Shown: positions 9,952 to 21,428 of the stretch, piece after piece
Layout of the letters: every line of letters begins with the position of its first letter
Numbering within the stretch: position 1 is the first letter of the stretch
From: Erythroxylum novogranatense
Taxonomy: Eukaryota; Streptophyta; Magnoliopsida; Malpighiales; Erythroxylaceae
Assembly: GCA_029891385.1 (NCBI GenBank)
Contig: CM057225.1
Coordinates: forward strand, 9,056,560 to 9,120,559
Length of the DNA stretch: 64,000 bases
Reading direction: 5' to 3'
Notes under the pieces: model-generated
Told to the model about the DNA's origin: nothing
Databases searched by the model: none
What the model saw: the letters and a program-made list of their open reading frames with translations, nothing else
Translations under genes and position numbers: made by a program

Positions 9952-12900
9952 TGTAACACCCCACTCCCGTAAGACCCGAACCCGATATCGTTGGTGATAT
10001 CCGAGTCCGCGTCCCACGAGAGTGACGTATTACATCAGTCGATTTAAAATTCAGTATACTTTTTTTTTCTTTTTGTAGCCATTAACTCCACGTTCACACG
10101 GTAAACACAGTAAGTAATTAAAATCCGTGTTCAATAAAAACCAGTTTCAGTTATTACAGTCATCCAGTATTAATTACAATCAGTCAATGCAGTAAAATAT
10201 TACTACCACAATGGCTCGGTAAAAATACAATGCCTTGTTATATAGTGATTGCGGAATACAATTTACTAAAACACTAATGCGGATACCGAATCGATCCCGA
10301 CCAGATCCATTACTTGCCTACAAGAGACATACTCCGTGTCAACCGGGGTATTCTTCAGGACCTGAAAAATATATGCAAATTTTGGGTGAGTTTTGCGAAC
10401 TCAGTGAGAAACCATCATCGATGGTTCACTCAAATCATGCATTACGCCCATGGCGTACAATACAGTACAGTAATCACCAATTACCAATAAGCAGTCAATA
10501 ACCATATCTAGTAACAGTAAACCATTCACAGTAACACATACCATCACGAAAGCCGTACTTATCACAAAACAGTCATTTATGCGAATGCAATGCATATGTG
10601 ACTCTTTCCAGTTATTCAGTATTGTGCCCAAGTGCTCAGTCAGTGTTCAGTGGGGACGCGTCAGGGATTTCTCCCCTCGGGCTCGTGGCCCGGTCAGTAC
10701 AGTATGAGAGCTCGAAGCTCTTATCAGTAAAAATAGCAACTTGGGGCACGTCCATTATCTGATCATGCAATTATGCATGCGATGCGAGATTTAGTAAATA
10801 TCGATTTGGCTATAAAGCCCAGTGTATCAAGAATCCACAATATGGCTATAAAGCCCAGTGTATCAGTCAGTGTTCAGTATGATGGCTATAAAGCCCAGTG
10901 TATCAGTATCAGTAAAATCATACAATACAATCCCATACATTACATGCCAGTATTCATACAGTGATCATTCAATTCACTTTTGCACGTAATTCACGTTGAG
11001 CATGTAAGCAATCAGAAATTTGAGAAACCAACTAGGTTACTCACCTATTGCTTCCGAGCTAATGCCGGAAAACCTCTGTGACGTCGGTCAATCGACGCTC
11101 CAATTGGACCTCTATATGAATCAGAAAAAGTACGAGTCACTAAATATGAAATTTGTGCTCATGATGATGAGATATGCATGTTCATGAATTCCCGGTCCTA
11201 ATTCAATATTTTCTCATAATAAAATTCTATCAAAAATTAGAAATCCATAGGCGCTGACGGTGCGCAATTCGGACCTCTATAGGTCCTCAATTAAATAAAA
11301 CAGTGTTTACATGTTCCGTCAATAGGGGCTACGTCAAATTCCCGTCTAAAAATCCCGAATCTCTCAGAAAATGAAATTAAATATTCAATGAATCCGATGC
11401 CTCAAGAATCAGGTCAATCGGACGTCGAACGGAAAAGTTATTCACTTACGTAAACCAAAACTCAACAATTTATATTATTATATATAACCCTTATTTCCCC
11501 CTTTATTTTCTGATTTCCAACCAAACTTCCAACACCCATAACTCTTCCTACACATTTCTGAAAAATGCAAACTATACCTTGTTGGAAAACTTATGTAAAG
11601 CTCTACAATTCTCAAGAAGACCATAAAAATCAATTTCACCCCTAAGGGTGTCAAATATCCCTTCAAAGCTACAGCCTACTCAAATCCCATTAAAACAGAA
11701 CAGTACATTTCAAATTTAATAACTCTCATTCTGTTCAGTCAAAAATTGCACAATAAATATGCTCATCAAGGTCACAATGTTATCTCTAACTTTCATGAAC
11801 AACTAAAAATCCAATTCCATTGTTAACTTGGTCAAATAATTCAATCAATGATACTGTCCCTGAAATCACTCAATCTGAGCAGTAAATTTCTATCAAACAT
11901 AACTCCCTGTACACAAGTCAAAAAAATCACTACCTTATATCCCTGAAAAGATACAATCTCAAACTTCAAGTTTCATGAAGAACCCACATTCCAATTCAAC
12001 CTCTAACAATTTCAACTCCGTTATGCAAGTTTCTGACCTGATCAGGAATTAACATCCTAATGCAGGTTCAGATTTTGAAAATCCATAACTCCCACATCTG
12101 ATCTCCAACAATTACATGCCAGATACCATTTTCAAGATAAATGTGTCCTCTACAACTCTCCAGTAGACCACTCAAGCCAATTCAATTCACAAAAATTCTT
12201 AAAATTGCTACTAATCAGAATGTGCATTAAATCTGTCACTTTAACTAGGTTTAACTCAATGCACAAAATCAGTCAATAGTTAACAGTTCATAACTCCCAA
12301 CGTACATATCGAAAAATTGCAAAATCAGTGACATTGGAAAGCTAACAATACAGGCTTCAACTTTCATTTAGACCATTTCCACTAATTCCTTCTACATAAA
12401 TCTAGAAAAATCATCAAAGTTTCAGATCATCAATCTCGGTTACTGTTCATACTGCACCTATACATCACTTTCAAAGCAAGATTCAACACTCTTATAATCA
12501 CAATTGGGCAGTGCTCCCTTCACAACAATTGTAGAAAAATGTCTAAATTTTAAGTCAAAACAAGCCTCACCTCATTTTCTCAACCACACAATTAGTTATG
12601 GCAAAAACATTAGAACATGTTCAAAGTACAATTTCCAGCTTTCATCAACAACTTAACTTCTACCATTTCTAACACCAATAACACATCACTAAGCATCCAT
12701 TTTCACCTCTAATTCATCCACAAAATCATCACAACAATTTCTTATATATTAGAGCATATTTGGCAGCAATCCCATACACAACTTCCATATTTTATTTACA
12801 TTCATCTAACATCATAACCATCATTAACAACCTTAAATTCACAATCTTTATCTACCATATCACTTTCCCTCACACAAACATATATTTATACCCAAATAAT

Positions 12901-14027
12901 CCTACCCCTATCTTCATGAAGTTAATGCATCATAAGCTTAATAATAACACCAAAATTCCCATTAAATGCATCTTAAAACCATGATTCAATAACTACATAA
13001 TCAAAGCATCATTAAAGCTTAACTTAATCACTTACCTACTTAGCTTCCAACTCCAACTCTTAACTTGTCCAATTACTTTACTTCTTTACTTCTTTTCCAT
13101 CCTAAGCATGGTGATCATCAAGATAAGAAGGTAGCAAGATGCAAGTTTACAAGCTTGTAAAGAAAGGAAAGTACTTAAGATGGGAGGAAGGAAAATCGAT
13201 GGAGGAGAGATAGTTAAAGGAGATTTCGGTGGATGAATGAATAACATAAACAAGTGATGATTTTCCTCCTCTTTAATCATTCCCTAAGACAAATACGAGA
13301 ATGAAGGATAAGGGAGCATTAAATGAAGCTTTTTGGTGGCCAATTGTGATAGGTTGATAGTTTTAAAGAAAAGTCAAACATTTCATTAAATAATAAGCTT
13401 AATTTCTTCATTTAACCCATTTGTTCATTCTTTCCCCTTTTAACCATTTAGAAGCATCGAGAATGAGAAGAGAAGACCAAGTCCAAGCCATTTCCAAACA
13501 CTAAATTAAGAGGACACTTGGCAATGTAGGAAGGAATGAGAAAAGTCAAAGGACCAATCAAAATTTTGAAAATAATAAAACAAATACCAAGCCATTTCAA
13601 TCCAATTTCGGTTCCTACAAGCTTTAAGGGTCCACTTTTGGGTCCCTCCAAAATGTGCAAGAGTTTTAAGATCAAATAGCAGTAGAAATTCAACCGGTTC
13701 GTCAATTGGTGATTTTTTTTTCGGTCCGGGAATTTTCTTCGGAAAAATCTAGAAAAATTCCTAAAAATCCCTTAAAATAGAAAACAATTTATGGCGCACT
13801 CAGAATAATTTTTCACACCCATTAACCACGTTAATCCCAATAAAATTGTCTTAGGCACGCAAACCGGGAATATCATGTATGCATGTACAGTAATTTCATG
13901 TGCACAATTGTGACTGTGTATCAGTCCTATTATGCATGAACAGTACTGATTAATCCCTCACAATCCCTTCCTATGCCAAATTTCCTATTTTACCCTTCCA
14001 GTAGGGGGGGTGGGATGTTACAACAAC
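9947..14027 (-). mobile_element. 4.07 kb solo LTR inserted in Sirevirus protease
   Basis: The LTR is 9952-14022 with the duplication ACAAC at 9947-9951 and 14023-14027. Its ends are tgtaacaccccac and gtgggatgttaca, imperfect inverted repeats of TG...CA type. Long LTRs with TGTAACATCC/GGTGTTACA ends are typical of Tekay/Del chromoviruses; by that rule it is oriented on the minus strand. No PBS, PPT or protein-coding frame lies inside. Confidence 0.9.
10807..10905. repeat. Three spaced copies of a 23 bp unit
   Basis: The unit tggctataaagcccagtgta (plus tca) occurs at 10807, 10843 and 10883 inside the solo LTR, separated by 13-17 bp. Each copy contains a TATAAA-like core, so this could be the LTR promoter zone, but the orientation of the LTR makes that uncertain. 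Confidence 0.75.
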
Positions 14028-14650
14028 AAAGTCGACTAATGAAGGTTGATAAGTCGACTTATGGAGGTAAACAGGTCGACTCATGTCTACAAAGATTCTT
14101 ATGTTATTTCAAGAGTGTGGTGCTTATTATGACTTTCTGATATTTGTATTCATTGTTGGATTGTTATGTATTGACTATTGCCTTTATTTGTGTTTGTTGT
14201 TTTGTTTATTTATGGACTGCTTTGCGACTATTTTTCATTTTTCATATTGGTTTTTAATTATGTCAAAAAGGGGGAGTAATATTGGAAATTGATAATTGGT
14301 ATCTTTTAGTCACCGAAATTTGATTGAGGGGGAGTGTGTTTGAATTGAGACTATTTATGGTTGATGACTTGTTTCTCTATTTAATGTGATTGCGATATTT
14401 CATATTTGTTGGTTTGTATTAGTTGTTCTGATTATGACAAAAAGGGGGAGAAAAATAAGAAATTGATATTCTTTAGTCACTTGATTAAGGGGGAGTTTGT
14501 TTTTACAAAGTTATTAAATTCAATGATTTATATGATTGAGGGGGAAACTTCTAACCAAAATGACAAGGTATAAAAACCTTGATCAATTTTCTTTGTTTTC
14601 ATTTCTTAAACAATTTCTAAGTATTTTGTCATTATCAAAAAGGGGGAGAT
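14028..14650 (+). other. Sirevirus 3' region with multiple polypurine tracts
   Basis: It starts with three palindromes of the LTR type (aagtcgactaat, aagtcgactt, aggtcgactc, 14028-14080). It then has at least six PPT-like tracts: near 14267, 14328, 14443, 14489, 14537 and the last at 14636-14650 (aaaaagggggagat), which touches the 3' LTR. Repeated tracts before the 3' LTR are a recognised Sirevirus feature. No coding potential. Confidence 0.85.
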
Positions 14651-14657
14651 TGTTGGA

Positions 14658-17600
14658 CCAATTGTTGGACCCCGAACTTTTGATGAAAAATAGAAATATT
14701 AAAATGAATTTTAAATGAGAAAGAAATTGGTGAGAAAATTATGAATTTAAGGAAATTTGATGAAATTAAGAAATAATTTATGAGAAAAGAATTGTTTAAT
14801 TTTGAGGACTTTGATATTTGAGTGAACTTATATGGATTATGAGAGGAAAGTGGATGAGTTGATTGAAATAAAGTTAAATAGCAAGAATTAAAGAGAAAAA
14901 GTGTGAAAATTTGAAGAATTTAGAAAGTTTGACTTTTTGGAGAGAGAATGTTTGACTTTGATAGTTGACTTTTGATTGAGGCAAAATCTGAGAAAATGAT
15001 CAACGTGAAACTTGTAGCCTCTGTCGAGAGCTTTTCGTGGACATAAAGTTTGCTATTTTTCGATGTCGGGATTGAGAGATATGAATTTCGGAAGATATGC
15101 TTTGTTTTGAAAATGTTATTAAGTATAGATTTGCATGTGCTATACTTCGAGGCCACTCGTCGTATGGATTTAGTCGGAATTGGAAAAAGTGGTTTTACTG
15201 AAAGTTGTAGCTTGTATGTCGATCTTTCCGACGCCATAAAGTTTGTAATTTTTCGATATCGGAGCTAGGAGTTATGAGCGATGAAAAATTAGAAGTCGTT
15301 TAGGAAAAGCTGTTTTGGACAGAATCTGTGATTGAGGTTTTGACCTCTTTTGAGACCTAATTTGATTTTGGGTTCTTCAGGGAAGTTGTAGAACTTCCTT
15401 TGATCTTTTTATTGACACCAAATTCGTCAAATTCCGAGTTCGGAATTAAGAGATATGATTTTTGAAAAATTCAGTTATAAGTGGGTATTTAAGGTTTTGT
15501 AAATTTTGCTTGAACTCCGACCATTTTGCAATCTTTTGTTATAACTCTTTCGTCCGACATCCGAATGATTTGATTCTTGAAGCGTTGGATTCCTAAGACA
15601 ATTACGTTCATTTTTATGAAGAAATATGATTTTTAGGAGATTAAATGAAAAGAGATTGATTGAACTAAAGTAAGAGATGGGTTATAGGTTGTAAGTTGGA
15701 TAATTTTCTGAACATGGTTCAATATTTTGTGATTTTCGGGAGTTATACAACTCCGACTGAGGTGATTCTTGAGGGAAAATAAAGTTAAGATATAGGGCTA
15801 CAAATCATGTGAAGGGATCGAAATTTAATTTCATCCCTAAGATTGTCAAATTCTGGACTGAAGTTATGTTAAAGTTCAGTTTCGGATTTTGTGCAGGTCA
15901 GTTAGTAATTCGGCCATAACTTCTTCGTTTTAGATCTGAATTGAGCGCCGTCAGTGGCGTTGGATTCGTAAGATCGAGAGGAACAATTTTCATGAAGAAA
16001 GTTTGTCCAAATTATTTCGTTTAGATGCTGCAAATCAGGACGCAAGTTATCAGTTTTTCAAGTTCCTGCAGGGGCAATTTTGGAAATAGGCAAATAAATG
16101 AGGGGCATTATGGTCTTTTCCTCCCATTTTAAATGACCTGGCATGAAACACAGCCCATAGCATCTGGAAGTCACGATTTTTACAGAAAAGAATAAGAAAG
16201 AAAATGAAGAGAAAAGAAGGGAGAAGAAGAAACGTTGGAGAAGAAGAGAAGGAAGCAATCGGTTATGGAAGGAGAAGAAGAAGAGTGATGCAAGTTCATT
16301 TTTTCTTGGGTTTCCAGGCATTTTCGTTTGTTTTCAAGGGGGAAAGAGGAAAAAAGAAGGTGAAAGCTCCATGGCATCCAACAAATTGAAAATGAAGAGA
16401 GAGAAGGTAAGAGAGAAAGCTTGAGTTTTGAGTTTTTGATTTGTTTGATGGTTGATTAAGCTTGGAATGGTTATGGATTTAGTTTATCCATGATTAATTG
16501 AAGAGATTAGGCTATAATTATGTTTAATTTTGGATAAATTGAAAATTTGAGTTTATGTTAAATTTTGAAATTGGGGTTTTGTGAAATTGATGATTTAGAT
16601 AGATTGAATTAGTGATGAATTTGAGATATCCTAAGTTAATTTTGATGTTTATGCTTTAGGTGAAGTTTAATTTGAAAATTTGTAAATTTGGAGTTTAGGC
16701 CAAATTAGGAATTTTGGGGTTTTTGTGAATTATTGGGGTTTTTGTGAATTAATGGTGTAGAATCATAATTAAGAGTAGGAATTGGTGAAATGTGAAATCA
16801 ATTTTGAAGAAATTATGTTTTATGAGATTGAATTTGGGTGTATTGGTTTAGGTCAATTTTGAAAATTGGGGATTTTCAAAATTGGAGATTGAAATAGCTT
16901 GGAATTATGGTAAATTGGTGAATTCCTAAGTTAATTTTGAAAATTATGCTATTTATGATGTGAATTTGGATTATTATGGTTTAGGTTTTGTTAAATTGGA
17001 AGAGAGAGAGAAGCAAAAGTCAAATTGAAGCATTGGACAAGTTGCTTGCATGGAAATAAGGTGGGTAGTATATTTATTTATTGAATTATAAGCTAAATGT
17101 GACTTTTAAAATTAAAGAAAGCAATTGTTGAAAAAAATGTTTGAAAAAAATGTAAATAGTTGAAATTATGATTTCAAAGGATGAAAATGAGTTTAAGAAA
17201 TACAAGATTTATGAACTTCATGGGTTTCAAATTATTTGATTTATGATTTAAAGAAATTAGTGCATATTTTGTCATGAATGTGATTATTATATGATTAATT
17301 TGATGCTATGAATTGCATTAGATGATTATGTGAATTTATGTGATTTTATGCTTGTGTCATTTATGACACAATTTGATGTTATGAGATGAAAATATGAAAA
17401 AGAATCAAGAGTTTTTGAAAAGTGCCTTGGGCAATCAATTCGTTTTCATTATGTGTTAAGTGGGTTTGGTCAGTGCTTTTGTGAGTCATTGTCTCTACTG
17501 TTTAAGCCTTCGCTTTTTGCTGCAATATAGCAATGGAGATCTGATTACGGACTCCTTTCACGGCTACACCGGACCGTTATGCGGGAAAGTGTAGTACGTC

Positions 17601-18986
17601 TGTTCACTTGGCCGCATATGATTATCTTGATGAATGTGCAAGACGTCTGTTAGGACCGAACCAAACCAATTTCGATGTGTTATGTGTTTTGATGTGTTTA
17701 TAATGTGATGCACTCATATTTAAAGTCGTGCATGATTTGAAAAAGGTTCGAGATTTTGAGAAATAAGACAAGAATTTGTAATCATGAAATTTGGAAGGTT
17801 TATGAAAGTTTTGAAAAGATTGAAAATGCGATTTGGATAAATGCTTAAATAGGAAATTTTCGAAAAGTTTGAAAAGTTTAAAAGAAAATATTTTTCGCTT
17901 ATTGTTCGGTTTATAAATGTATTATCCACGAGCTTCCGAGCTCACCCCCCTTTTATCCCCAAATCTCCAGGTTTTTACGCAGGAGATCGGATGGAAGACG
18001 AGTATGATCACAGTCCGACTTGTGCATGTTCGTATGTTTAAAGTTTGATGTGGTATTAGATTTTTATGGATAGTTAGAAAGCTAGTAAAGTGTATTTTAG
18101 TCCGATTGTATATGAATGGTTTTGCTTGTGGCCAGTAAATGTATAAGATTGTATTGTGTTCGGAATGAGTTATAAGTATGATTATACTTTATGTATGAAA
18201 TTGGATTTTGAATGTGGTTGGGATTGATTGAGATTTTGAGTTGAGATGGTTATGGATTGAATTTATGAAGTGTTTAGAATTAAGATTGTGTTTCTGCTGG
18301 TGTTTGGATGCCGGACGGGAGGTCCGATGTTGCTTTGTGTTATTGGATGGATTACGATATTAGAAGTGCGTTTGCTTTGTTTTAAATTTTTTGGGCTGTC
18401 AAAATACAGTAGTTATCTTTCGAAATTTGGTAAAATTTCGTAAAATGGGTTTAAAGAAATGAGTTCGAGGATTTATATGAATGTATAAGAAATGATTAAG
18501 ATGGATGAAGTGAGAAAGAATAGAAATGTAGGGATTGTTTATATGTTGAATGAGTTTGATTAAAGAGAAAAGGAAAGAATAAGAAAAAAGAATTATTCCG
18601 GATTTGAAATGTCGTAAGGTTTCCAACGCGATTATGTTCGTTCGATCATTTTTCTCTGGTTTTGGTTCTCAGATGTCGGATCCGCTTTGCTAAGTGTTTG
18701 TCTCCGCTTTCGCTTTGTTTTTTCCGATTCGATCCGCTTCGCTACCTTCGGTTTGATCTGATTCGGTCCGATTCGAAACTTTCAGAGTATTTGTTTCGCT
18801 CCGATGATTCGATTTGTATTCCGATTAGCGATTTCTCGCTTTTCGATTTTCCATTTTTCCATTCCGTCTTTCGGATGGGATCCGGTTCCCGGATCGGGTC
18901 TCAACATGTATGGTATCAGAGCAAGAAGAGTTTTTGAGGGAATCTGTATAAATAGTTAGGTTCCGAATTCGGGATCCAACACCAAT
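14658..18986 (+). mobile_element. LTR-PBS derivative of a long-LTR chromovirus
   Basis: The insert is 14663-18981, with duplication CCAAT at 14658-14662 and 18982-18986. It begins tgttggaccccgaac and its LTR proper ends ggatcgggtctcaaca at 18906. Next come a Met-tRNA PBS and about 30 bp of leader, then a second, slightly different LTR end (gttccgaattcgggatccaaca). So it is one complete LTR plus PBS plus the last two dozen bases of the other LTR, and not a simple solo LTR. The same family forms the LTR pair at 56542-64000, in the opposite orientation. Confidence 0.88.
18907..18981 (+). promoter_or_regulatory. PBS and truncated leader joined to the end of a second LTR
   Basis: The sequence tggtatcagagcaagaag at 18911-18928 matches the initiator-Met-tRNA PBS. 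The following text to 18958 is leader. From about 18957 the sequence resembles the LTR end at 18884-18906 base for base with few changes, and the CCAAT duplication starts directly after it. Confidence 0.82.
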
Positions 18987-20041
18987 GGTGGTTGACAAAT
19001 TAATTCCACTTATGTTTTGATAATAATAAAATGTATAGAATTGGTTAAGAAATTGTTTCAGGTATTTTGGGATTGATATTCAATGAAGAATCAAGATGGG
19101 AGTTGCCTTCTAAGTGAAAATGGCATAAAACATGAGGATTATAAAGAATTTGGTCGGATGTTACCATTGAAGGCAATACAAGTCGACTTACAAAAAACAA
19201 GTCGACTTAAAGATGAAGCAATGTCAATACAAGTCAAGTTATCAAACACAAGTCGACTTATTGAGGACGACAAGTCGACTTACTGGAGAACGGAGATGAA
19301 ATTTTACGTAAATGGTTGAAACAAGTCGACTTATAGATGCAGTAAATCAGCTCCAACGGTCAAATTAGCTAAAAATGGAATGGAGATTATCAAGGAACGG
19401 CTATCACAAATTAAGCAACGGCTAGAAGAGCTCCAACAGCTATATTTCTTCAAGTATAAATAGAGGATGATGGAAGAAGAGTTTAGCGAAGTTCCTCAAG
19501 CCTACATACTCTTATCTTGCTCCAAATTGCTCATCATTGTTCTTACTTTGTTTACATTTGTATTGAGCACTTGTTCTTAGATCTTTATCCTATTTCTTTT
19601 ACAAATTGAGTGACTAGTGGTAGGTCACGTGTGAGGTAACAGGCGAAAATCAAGTGTTGTTGGTAGGATTTGTGCCGAAGACAAATCATCTCAGAAGGTT
19701 GCTTGAGTTGGAAATCAGCGGTATTAGTAAGATTTGTGTCGGAAGACAAATCAAATTGTAAGGTGGCTTGAGTAGGAAATCAAGTTGATCTGTAAGAGTT
19801 CACTTGAACTACAAAGTGTGCAATAAAGTGGTTGGCAAAATCCTAAGTGGGAGCTTAGGTAGAGGACGTAGGTCTTAGCACCGAACCTCTATAAAAACAA
19901 GTGTTTGATCTTCTTCCCAACTCTTTTCAATTAAGTTTATCTAAATTTTTTTTGTGTGTTTTAACTTCTGATTTTCTTGTAGAAATTTTCAAAGAATTTT
20001 TAAGATCTATTCAACCCCCCTTCTAGATCGCTTACAAGTTC

Positions 20042-21095
20042 CTGGGGCATTACACAAACCAAAAGACATCCTTCGATATGCAAAGGTGCCAAAAGGGCAT
20101 GTAAATGTGGTCTTGTCCTACTCCTCCGGTGCGATGGGTACCTGAAAGTATCCAGAAAAACCATCCAAGAAACAATAATGTGATTTGCCCGCAAGCCTTT
20201 CAAGCATTTGATCAATAAAGGGAAGAGGGAAATGGTCTTTTCTTGTGGCATCATTTAATCTTCTATAATCTATACACACACGCCACGAATTTTGCACCCT
20301 AGTAGGAATAAGCTCATCCCTATCATTTTTTACCACTGTTATTCCACTCTTTTTAGGCACTACATGAATTGGGCTAACCCACTCACTATCAGAAATGAGA
20401 TATATTATCCCTGCACTCAACAACTTTGTGATTTCCTTCTTCACAACATCTAAGATAAGCGGGTTAAGCCTTCTTTGAGGTTGCCTCACTGATTTTGACC
20501 CCTCACTCAATAAGATCCGGTGTGTGCAAATGGCTGGGCTAATCCCGGGTATATCTGCTAGAGTCCACCCTATTGCTCTCTTGTGCTTCCTCAAAACATT
20601 CATAAGTCTCTCTTCCTCAATGTCGGACAAGGTACCAGCAATTATTACAGGTAATCGCTCATTAGACTCAAGATAGGCATACTTTAAGGTTGAAGGAAGG
20701 GGTTTGAGCTCAAGCTCAGGAGGTTTCACAACAGAAGGAGTCAATTTATGAAGTTCAAGAGAAAAGAGATCACTCCCTTTTTCTTCTGGCGTTAAGTTTG
20801 GCTCCTTGTAGGTGGTCGTGGCTAATACCTCCTGCTTTCCTGAAACATGGACAGAAAACCTTTTTCCAAGATCAAGTGAATGTAATCTAGTATCCAAAGA
20901 ATCTTTTTGTGACTCATGTTTTTGGCAAGCATTTTCCTCAACTAAATTAATCATGTTCACACCCAAAAGTGAATAATCCTCATATGGGTCCTTCATTGCC
21001 TCATACATATTAAAGCTCACCTGTTGGTCACCTACCTCCATGGTGATCTTACCTTCCTTCATACTGATCATTATGCTTGCAGTCCGCAAAAAGGG
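20042..21095 (-). pseudogene. Athila RT, N-terminal half
   Basis: The minus-strand frame runs from a linker after protease into RT. It contains the KEITKLLSAGII entry region, the WVSPIHVVPKKSG block, IPTRVQNSWRVCIDYRRLN, and the HFPLPFIDQMLERLAG and FLDGFSGYFQVPIAPE blocks with the first catalytic Asp. A TAG at 20118-20120 lies in frame, and the protein continues after it (CPFGTFAYRR to FGLCNAPG) up to the Sirevirus insertion in the FGLCNAP-TFQRC motif. The other half is at 5366-7119. The stop fits a CAG to TAG transition. Confidence 0.92.
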
Positions 21096-21428
21096 TCACC
21101 CGAGAATTAAGGAAGTATCCTGCACAATTTCAGAAGACATATCAAGCACATAAAAATCAGCAGGAAATACTAAACCCTTAACCTGGACCAAGATGTCTTC
21201 AATGATACCCACTGGATGCCTAAATAATCTATCAGCCAACTGGAGGACCACAGATGTAGGTTTTATACTCTTCACTCCTAAGGCCTCATAAACTGACTTA
21301 GGCATCACATTTATCACATCCCCTAGATCTAGCAAAGCTCTACCTATAGTCACTTTCCCTAAAGTGCAAGGGATGGTGAAAGATCTAGGGTCTTGACACT
21401 TGACAGGTATTTGTGGTTTGAACAAAGC
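21096..21428 (-). pseudogene. Athila aspartic protease
   Basis: About 109 residues between gag and RT in the same frame. It shows IPCTLGKVTIGRALLDLG with the catalytic Asp in DLG, followed by DVINVMPKSVYEALG where the family usually has AS after DLG. Near the end it has VFPADFYVLDM and the LILG turn. It is bounded by a TAA (21429-21431) on the gag side and a TGA (21096-21098) on the RT side, both in frame. Each can arise from CAA or CGA by one C to T change. Confidence 0.88.

Larger units (their letters stand above)
14651..20036 (+). repeat. 3' LTR of the Sirevirus element, split after 12 bp
   Basis: The first 12 bp (tgttggaccaat) are at 14651-14662. A 4.3 kb element interrupts, and the LTR resumes at 18987 (18982-18986 is the duplicated CCAAT) and ends at 20036 with cgcttaca. 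Rejoined, it is about 1.06 kb. The last segment contains the same palindrome array as the 5' LTR, two blocks shorter. Confidence 0.92.
7120..20041 (+). mobile_element. Sirevirus-type Ty1/copia element inserted in Athila RT
   Basis: The element is 7125-20036, with duplication AGTTC at 7120-7124 and 20037-20041. It has LTRs of about 1.1 kb, a decayed initiator-Met-tRNA PBS, a gag gene, a short piece of protease, and a 3' region full of PPT-like tracts. Integrase, RT and RNase H are missing: the protease fragment runs straight into the 3' non-coding region once the inserted solo LTR is removed. The LTR palindromes and multiple PPTs are known hallmarks of Sireviruses. Two later insertions (9952-14022 and 14663-18981) nearly treble its length; without them it is about 4.5 kb. 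It was non-autonomous before those insertions. Confidence 0.9.

Noticed and set aside
10807..10905. Three repeats with spacers of similar size
   Set aside because: Only three copies inside an LTR; spacers are part of the same repeat-rich text. Not a CRISPR.
16180..16389. Opposed short frames in the 4.3 kb LTR
   Set aside because: Low-complexity GAAGAA/TTCTTC sequence of the LTR leader region; no homologous frame is kept in the copy near 59000.
18911..18928. Possible tRNA gene fragment (ggtatcagagcaagaag)
   Set aside because: It is the primer binding site next to an LTR end; no cloverleaf around it.
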